Shown here: positions 59,656 to 64,000 of the stretch, piece after piece | Numbering within the stretch: the stretch's first letter is position 1 | Layout of the letters: every line of letters starts with the position of its first letter | Source of the DNA: Haloarcula rubra | GTDB taxonomy: Archaea > Halobacteriota > Halobacteria > Halobacteriales > Haloarculaceae | Length of the DNA: 64,000 nt | Direction of reading: 5' to 3' | Assembly: GCF_019599465.1 (NCBI RefSeq) | Contig: NZ_RKLR01000003.1 | Span: 124,001 to 188,000 of the forward strand | Made by a program: the position numbers and the translations under genes | Notes under the pieces: generated by a model | Database searches by the model: none | The model's input: the letters and a program-made list of their open reading frames with translations, nothing else | Told to the model about the DNA's origin: nothing

Positions 59656-60621
59656 TCAGCGGTCCGCGCGCACTTGCTCGCGTAGTCCGCGCATGTAGCC
59701 GATGGCGAACAGCCGACCCTTCGTGTGGTAGCCCGGGTTCGAGTTGTCCTCGCCGGCCATCGTCGGGACGTGGTCGGGCCGCATCGGCACGTCGTCGCCG
59801 ACGTGGTCCTCGTAGGCACGCATCGCGGCCAGCATGTCCGTCGGGCCGGCGTCGTGCCACGTCTCGACGAACCGGTCGGCGTCGCCCTCCACGTCGCGGA
59901 AGTGGACGAAGTTGATGCGGTCGCCGAAGTGTTCGATGGCCGCTGGGATGTCGGCCCCCATCGCCGCGAAGTTCCCCTGACAGAAGGTCACGCCGTTGTG
60001 CTCGCTGTCGTAGGCCTCTAGCACCCGGTCGTAGGCCTCGACGCTGTCGACGATTCGCGGGGTGCCACGCAGGGACTCCCGGGGCGGGTCGTCCGGGTGG
60101 AGACCGAGTTTGACGCCCGCTTCCTCCGCGACGGGCGTCACCTCCCGCAGGAAGTACTCGATAGCCTCCCAGACGTCCTCGTGGGTCACGTCGTCGAACT
60201 GGGCGGGACCGCCCTGCACCTTCTCGACGTCGAACTCGGTGACGTAAGAGCCACCGCGGGACTGGACGTGGGCGGCGGTCCGCGCCCACCGCACGCCGGC
60301 CATCCAGTCGTAACAGACCACCGGGATACCGACCTCGCCGCAGTTCCTCAGGAACTGTTTGAACTCCTCGATGTCCTCGTCGCGGCCCTCACGTCCGAGT
60401 CTGATGCGGTCGGAGATAGGGACCGACCCTTCGAGCACGGCGAACTCGAGGCCGGCGTCGGTCAGCCAGTTGGCCAGTCCCTGCAGATCGTCGTAGGTCC
60501 AGTGGGTCCGACCGTCCCCGATTTCGAGCGGGTGGACGACCGCTTTCTCGACGCCCATCTGTCTGGCTAGCTGCCAGCGTTCGTCCGGCTCGTGCGGCAG
60601 GATGAGTGCAGGCGAGACCAT
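59656..60621 (-). CDS. uxuA: Mannonate dehydratase (UxuA)
   Basis: A 321-residue TIM-barrel dehydratase converting D-mannonate to 2-keto-3-deoxygluconate. GLHPDDPPRESLRGTPRI near residue 170, TFCQGNFAAMGAD near 208, INFVHFRDVEG near 232 and VPMRPDHVPTMAGE near 273 are the family's metal- and substrate-binding blocks, and GRLFAIGYMRGLRE closes it. ATG 60621 fits an AGTATTTGTACC box near 60646-60656. It feeds a KDG kinase/aldolase route; UxaC and UxuB are not in the window. Confidence 0.9.
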   Translation of the reverse strand: MVSPALILPHEPDERWQLARQMGVEKAVVHPLEIGDGRTHWTYDDLQGLANWLTDAGLEFAVLEGSVPISDRIRLGREGRDEDIEEFKQFLRNCGEVGIPVVCYDWMAGVRWARTAAHVQSRGGSYVTEFDVEKVQGGPAQFDDVTHEDVWEAIEYFLREVTPVAEEAGVKLGLHPDDPPRESLRGTPRIVDSVEAYDRVLEAYDSEHNGVTFCQGNFAAMGADIPAAIEHFGDRINFVHFRDVEGDADRFVETWHDAGPTDMLAAMRAYEDHVGDDVPMRPDHVPTMAGEDNSNPGYHTKGRLFAIGYMRGLREQVRADR

Positions 60622-60716
60622 AGCCCATCTCCCGTCGGCCCGGTACAAATACTCTCGGGGTCGTGCGGGTAGCGGCCGGCACAACACTCATTGAGACTGC
60701 CCGAGAGGTGTCGAAC

Positions 60717-61064
60717 ATGCCCGAGGATACCGAGCGAGCGGTGTACGTCCAGCGACTCGACCCCGACCAGCGGGAGGCGTACGTCGAGGCTCACGACGAC
60801 GTGCCCGAAGCGGTAACCGACGCGATGGACCGGGGCGGCGTCGAGGAGTTCGAACTGTACGTCCGGGACGACGTCGCCGTCTGCATTCTGGAGTGTGCGG
60901 ACCTAGACGCCTATCTCGACGCCGTCGACGGCGACGAGGCGGTCGCAGAGTGGGAACGGTACACGGGCCAGTTCAAGCAGTCGGGCGTCGACGCCGACGC
61001 GGACCCGGAGTCGGGCATCCCGTTCATGGAGTGCATCTGGCGGTTCGAACCGGAGGAGTCCTGA
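60717..61064 (+). CDS. rhaM: L-rhamnose mutarotase-like protein
   Basis: A 115-residue ferredoxin-like (alpha/beta) protein of the RhaM family, which interconverts sugar anomers. YVQRLDPDQREAYVEAHDDVPE at 10-31 carries the conserved His, and VEEFELYVRDDVAVCILECAD near 42-62 the central strands. The C-terminus IPFMECIWRFEPEE is typical. ATG 60717 is favoured over a frame start 54 nt upstream. It is divergent from uxuA and suggests L-rhamnose or a related deoxy sugar is among the substrates. Confidence 0.8.
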   Translation: MPEDTERAVYVQRLDPDQREAYVEAHDDVPEAVTDAMDRGGVEEFELYVRDDVAVCILECADLDAYLDAVDGDEAVAEWERYTGQFKQSGVDADADPESGIPFMECIWRFEPEES

Positions 61065-61121
61065 GCGCGCCGGTTCCGCCGACCGATGGTGTTTTTTCAC
61101 ACGCCGTCGAAGATGGCGGCG

Positions 61122-61583
61122 ATGGACCTCTCGTTCGACACCATCGTACTCGCTATCGGCCCGGAAGATGACGACCGACTCGACCAACTCGCACGCGTCT
61201 CGATGCAGGTCGCGAAGCCGACCGGCGCGACGGTCGTCCTCACGCACGTGTTCACCAGAGAGGAGTTCGACGAGGTGGCCGCGGAACTCGACTACCCGAG
61301 CGCGACTGCCGAGGACGTCGACGTCGTCCTCGAACGCCACCAGTCGGTCCAGTACCTCGGGGACGTCTTCGACGACCACGGCGTCGACTACGACGTCGAC
61401 GGCGTCGTCGGGAACGTCAGCGAGGGAATCGTCGAGACCGCCGAGAAGGCGGACGCCGACCGCGTCGTCATCTCCGGCGGGTCGCGGTCGCCCGTCGGTA
61501 AGGCCGTCTTCGGGAGCAACGCCCAGAACGTCCTCATCAACTCGCCGTGCCCGGTGACCTACGTCCGACCGCAGTCCGAGTGA
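61122..61583 (+). CDS. Universal stress protein (UspA family)
   Basis: A 153-residue Usp. LSFDTIVLAIGPEDDDRLDQLAR begins the fold, and ADRVVISGGSRSPVGKAVFGSNAQNVLINSP near 115-145 is the ATP-binding loop in which the G-x2-G-x9-GS pattern is visible. ATG 61122 is chosen from a TTTTTTC box centred 27 nt before it; ATG 61113 and ATG 61086 are alternatives. Its presence in the island may reflect a stress response, not sugar chemistry. Confidence 0.85.
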   Translation: MDLSFDTIVLAIGPEDDDRLDQLARVSMQVAKPTGATVVLTHVFTREEFDEVAAELDYPSATAEDVDVVLERHQSVQYLGDVFDDHGVDYDVDGVVGNVSEGIVETAEKADADRVVISGGSRSPVGKAVFGSNAQNVLINSPCPVTYVRPQSE

Positions 61584-61654
61584 CGGGTCGAATCGGCGCA
61601 GGACCGCGCGATACTTCCGCCCGTGCGCCGTTCGGTACCCCGATTCGGTCGTAG

Positions 61655-62665
61655 TTACTCTGCCCCGTGCGTCCGTAGCCGTACCGTCGACGCCTGCGTC
61701 TCGCCCGGGCCCAGCGTCTCGGCCGTGCCGTTCTCGACGGCCTCCGCGAGGCCCGCGTTCGGAATCGACGTGCACGGTTCGAGGCCGACGTTGTAGTTCC
61801 GCCCGAAGAACGGGGCCGACTCGAACCCGCCGAAGGCCTGCCAGTACCACAGGTACTCGTACAGGGACTCGGGGAACTCGACGGTCACGCCGAGGTCCAG
61901 TTCGGGGTTCGAGACGGTGTACCGGCCGTCGGAGAGGTCGGCGAGGGCCACGAGGTCGTGGACGCGGTCGCGTTTCGGCGGGAACTCCCGGAGGTCGACC
62001 GGCCCGTCGTCGGTCTCGCAGACCGGCCACTCGTACGTCTCGCCGGGCGGGAGTCGAGCGGTCGCCGCGGTCTGGTCTGGGTCGACGTGGACCGTCTCGC
62101 AGGGCACGGAGAGCGACGCCTCGGGGCCGACGAGCGGTTCGCCGAGCGCGACGTGTTGTAACCACGAGTAGTCGACCGGCACCTCGCCGGTGTTGGTGAC
62201 GCGCTCCGAGATTTCGACGGCCGACTCGTCCGCCGAGAGCGTCACGTCACGCTCCACGTCGAAGGGGTATCTGGTGAGCGAGGCGGTCAATCGGACCGAC
62301 GCTCGCTCGTCGGTGTCCGCGAGTATCTCCGTCTCGAAGGGGACGAGCGTCGACTCGCCGTGGAGTCCCAGCGGAGCGCCGTGGGCCTCCGAGGGGCCAC
62401 CCGCACCCGGCAGGACGCTCTGCCACCCGCCCGGGTAGTGGTCGAGGAACGAGAACGCACCGTCGGGAGCGCCGACGGGCCCGGCGGCCGGGGACCGCCA
62501 CTCGTGTGGCGCCTCGAACAGCACGTTCGTGTCCGTCCGCTTGTCGACGATGCGGGTGACGTCGCCGCCCTTGCCGGGGAGCAACTCCACACGGAGGTGG
62601 TCGTTCTCCAGAAACAGCGCGTCGATGCCGCGCCGTTCGTACTCGTCGGTGACGGTGCAGGCCAT
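61655..62665 (-). CDS. Aldose-1-epimerase-like protein (DUF4432 type)
   Basis: A 336-residue beta-sandwich of the galactose-mutarotase superfamily. LENDHLRVELLPGKGGDVTRIVDKRT near residues 19-44 and the late NYNVGLEPCTSIPNAGLAEAV near 290 are typical. PVDYSWLQHVALGEP near 175 carries the catalytic-type His. It likely interconverts anomers of an imported sugar. ATG 62665 fits a CTTATGTG box near 62688-62696. Confidence 0.8.
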   Translation of the reverse strand: MACTVTDEYERRGIDALFLENDHLRVELLPGKGGDVTRIVDKRTDTNVLFEAPHEWRSPAAGPVGAPDGAFSFLDHYPGGWQSVLPGAGGPSEAHGAPLGLHGESTLVPFETEILADTDERASVRLTASLTRYPFDVERDVTLSADESAVEISERVTNTGEVPVDYSWLQHVALGEPLVGPEASLSVPCETVHVDPDQTAATARLPPGETYEWPVCETDDGPVDLREFPPKRDRVHDLVALADLSDGRYTVSNPELDLGVTVEFPESLYEYLWYWQAFGGFESAPFFGRNYNVGLEPCTSIPNAGLAEAVENGTAETLGPGETQASTVRLRTHGAE

Positions 62666-62719
62666 GCCGCCGGTTCGGCGCTCCGACACATAAGCCTCGG
62701 TGCCCCGTCGGGCTGCCGG

Positions 62720-63721
62720 TCACTGGAACTGTGGCGCCACTTCGTCGCCGAACAGTTCCATCCCGTGCGTGTCGGGGAAGTCCAGAAACATCAACTGGAG
62801 TTTCTCGAATCCGAGGTCGCGGATACCCTCGATTTGGCTCGCCACCTGCGAGGGCGTCCCGATGAGCATACTCCCCTTCTGACGGGCGTCCTCGGCGTCG
62901 TCCAGCGTCTCGTCCATGTCGGACTCCTCGCCCCACGGGAGCGGGAAGATGTCGTCGACGGCCGCCTCGACGGCGGCCTCGTCCTCGCGGACGAGGACGT
63001 GGGCGAGCCACGACCGCTCGACGTCGTCCGGGTCACGTCCCTCGTTCTCGAGGTACTCGTCGAACTTCCTAACCTTGAACTCGATTGGTTTGCCACGCGC
63101 CCGGGCGCTGATTTCGACGTTCCACTCGTCGGCGTGGCGGGCGACGAGTCTGAGCATCTTCGGGCCGGCGCCGCCGACGACGATGGGCGGGTGCGGGTCG
63201 CTGACGGGTTTGGGGTTGTTCAGCGCCTCGTCGATGGTGAAGTGCTCGCCCTCGAAGGACGGCACGTCCTCGGTGAACATCGCCTTCACGACCTGTATGC
63301 CCTCCTCCAACATCTCGATGCGGGTCCCGATGTCGGGGAAGTCGTAGCCGTAAGCCCGGTGCTCGGCTTCGTGCCACCCGGCACCGAGGCCGAGGCGGAG
63401 GCGACCCTCCGAGAGGACGTCCACCGTCGTCGCCATCTTCGCGAGCAAGGCCGGGTTCCGGTACGTGACGGCACCGACGAGCGGACCGAGGTCAACGTCG
63501 TCGGTCCGTTCGGCCAGCGCGGAGAGGAGCGTCCACACCTCGTACTCCTCGGCTTTCGGACCCAGCATGAAGTGGTCGGGTGCCCAGAGCCCGTCCAGCC
63601 CCGTATCCACCGCGGTGTCGACGCCCTGCAGTACCGTCTCGCGGTCGACAGTGTCGAGCATCGGCGTGTCCCGGTGGACGCCGGCACCCGCGTAACACTG
63701 CACCATCCAGTCGAACTGCAT
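62720..63721 (-). CDS. LLM-class flavin/F420-dependent oxidoreductase
   Basis: A 333-residue TIM-barrel protein of the luciferase-like monooxygenase class, which in haloarchaea mostly uses F420. LLSALAERTDDVDLGPLVGAVTYRNPALLAK near residues 60-90 and LRLGLGAGWHEAEHRAYGYDFP near 108-129 are diagnostic. VVGGAGPKMLRLVARHADEWN near 180 closes the cofactor site. Substrate is unknown. A TATA-like AAACAATTATTCG at about 63745-63757 precedes it. Confidence 0.85.
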   Translation of the reverse strand: MQFDWMVQCYAGAGVHRDTPMLDTVDRETVLQGVDTAVDTGLDGLWAPDHFMLGPKAEEYEVWTLLSALAERTDDVDLGPLVGAVTYRNPALLAKMATTVDVLSEGRLRLGLGAGWHEAEHRAYGYDFPDIGTRIEMLEEGIQVVKAMFTEDVPSFEGEHFTIDEALNNPKPVSDPHPPIVVGGAGPKMLRLVARHADEWNVEISARARGKPIEFKVRKFDEYLENEGRDPDDVERSWLAHVLVREDEAAVEAAVDDIFPLPWGEESDMDETLDDAEDARQKGSMLIGTPSQVASQIEGIRDLGFEKLQLMFLDFPDTHGMELFGDEVAPQFQ

Positions 63722-63782
63722 AGGCTCACTGCGGTGGCGAGTCGAATAATTGTTTGGGCGCGACGGTCGGCGCCGCCCTCAC

Positions 63783-64000
63783 TCACAGGCCGCTGTGTGC
63801 CAGCCAGCCACCGTCGACCGGGAGGTTCGCGCCGGTGATGAACCCTGCCTCCTCGCTCGCGAGGAACACGGCCGCGTCGCCAACGTCCTCCGGCGTACCG
63901 AAGCGGGGGAGCAGGGTCTGCTCGCGTGACTTGGCCATGTCCTCCTCGGTGAGGATGTCCTGCAGCGGCGTCTCGACGTACCCGGGGTTGATGCAGTTGA
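63783..64000 (-). CDS. SDR oxidoreductase, 5' part missing at window end
   Basis: The C-terminal 71 residues of a short-chain dehydrogenase, cut by the window edge. The translation has [19 protein letters not shown], then [18 protein letters not shown] and [17 protein letters not shown], the usual SDR ending (PG...TP, GxPxDV, GxxxxVDGG). The catalytic and cofactor motifs lie outside the window. It could be another sugar dehydrogenase of the island. Confidence 0.85.
   Translation of the reverse strand, partial: NCINPGYVETPLQDILTEEDMAKSREQTLLPRFGTPEDVGDAAVFLASEEAGFITGANLPVDGGWLAHSGL

Overview
This window is from the chromosome (or a large replicon) of an extreme halophilic archaeon, class Halobacteria. 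It is GC-rich, its proteins are strongly acidic, most promoters look leaderless (a TATA-like box about 25-35 nt before the start codon), and haloarchaea-specific families recur: DUF7344 and HalOD1-type proteins, RdfA with its SMC-like partner, DUF5805 with a tyrosine recombinase, and Tat lipoproteins with Gly/Asp-rich linkers. The exact genus cannot be read from the sequence alone. I saw no rRNA, tRNA, CRISPR array or insertion sequence.

Region 1 (1-22.6 kb) is a surface-polysaccharide or glycan locus. It encodes a sugar-nucleotide transferase, three deacetylase-fold proteins, a hexapeptide acyltransferase, a DUF354 glycosyltransferase-like protein, a FemAB/GNAT-like acyltransferase, a GT4 glycosyltransferase, a large membrane protein, a Wzx-like flippase and a sugar formyltransferase. 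It also has two DegT aminotransferase plus Gfo/Idh/MocA dehydrogenase pairs, an NAD-dependent epimerase, an ATP-grasp ligase and a UDP-sugar 6-dehydrogenase. The order aminotransferase - Gfo/Idh - UDP-sugar 6-dehydrogenase suggests a diamino-uronic acid of the UDP-GlcNAc(3NAc)A kind. Two membrane-anchored DUF7344 regulators border the last operon. A CATAAC-type box precedes eight operon heads or internal starts here, unlike the TTATA-type boxes elsewhere.

Region 2 (22.6-35.3 kb) is housekeeping and small genes: glycerate 2-kinase, CapA-like phosphatase with YjbQ, a universal stress protein, an archaeal pantetheine-phosphate adenylyltransferase-like protein, a CBS protein, and the cell-shape pair SMC-like protein plus RdfA. 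Next comes a DUF5805/tyrosine-recombinase operon, followed by about 1.4 kb without a recognisable gene and a 40-residue membrane peptide.

Region 3 (35.5-64 kb) is a sugar-catabolism island. It holds an LUD-type lactate-oxidation pair, xylose/arabinose oxidative-pathway enzymes (Gfo6/XacA-type dehydrogenase, SMP-30 lactonase, KdaD/XacE-type dehydratase, semialdehyde dehydrogenase), two closely related enolase-superfamily proteins bracketing an SDR and an amidohydrolase, a HpcH/HpaI aldolase, a PfkB kinase, a transaldolase-like aldolase, mannonate dehydratase, a rhamnose-mutarotase-like protein, an aldose-epimerase-like protein, and an IclR regulator. Two CUT2-type ABC sugar importers have single-domain ATPases. 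Together these genes would import plant-derived or algal pentoses, deoxyhexoses and uronates and oxidise them to 2-oxoglutarate, pyruvate and possibly lactate. The window ends inside an SDR gene.
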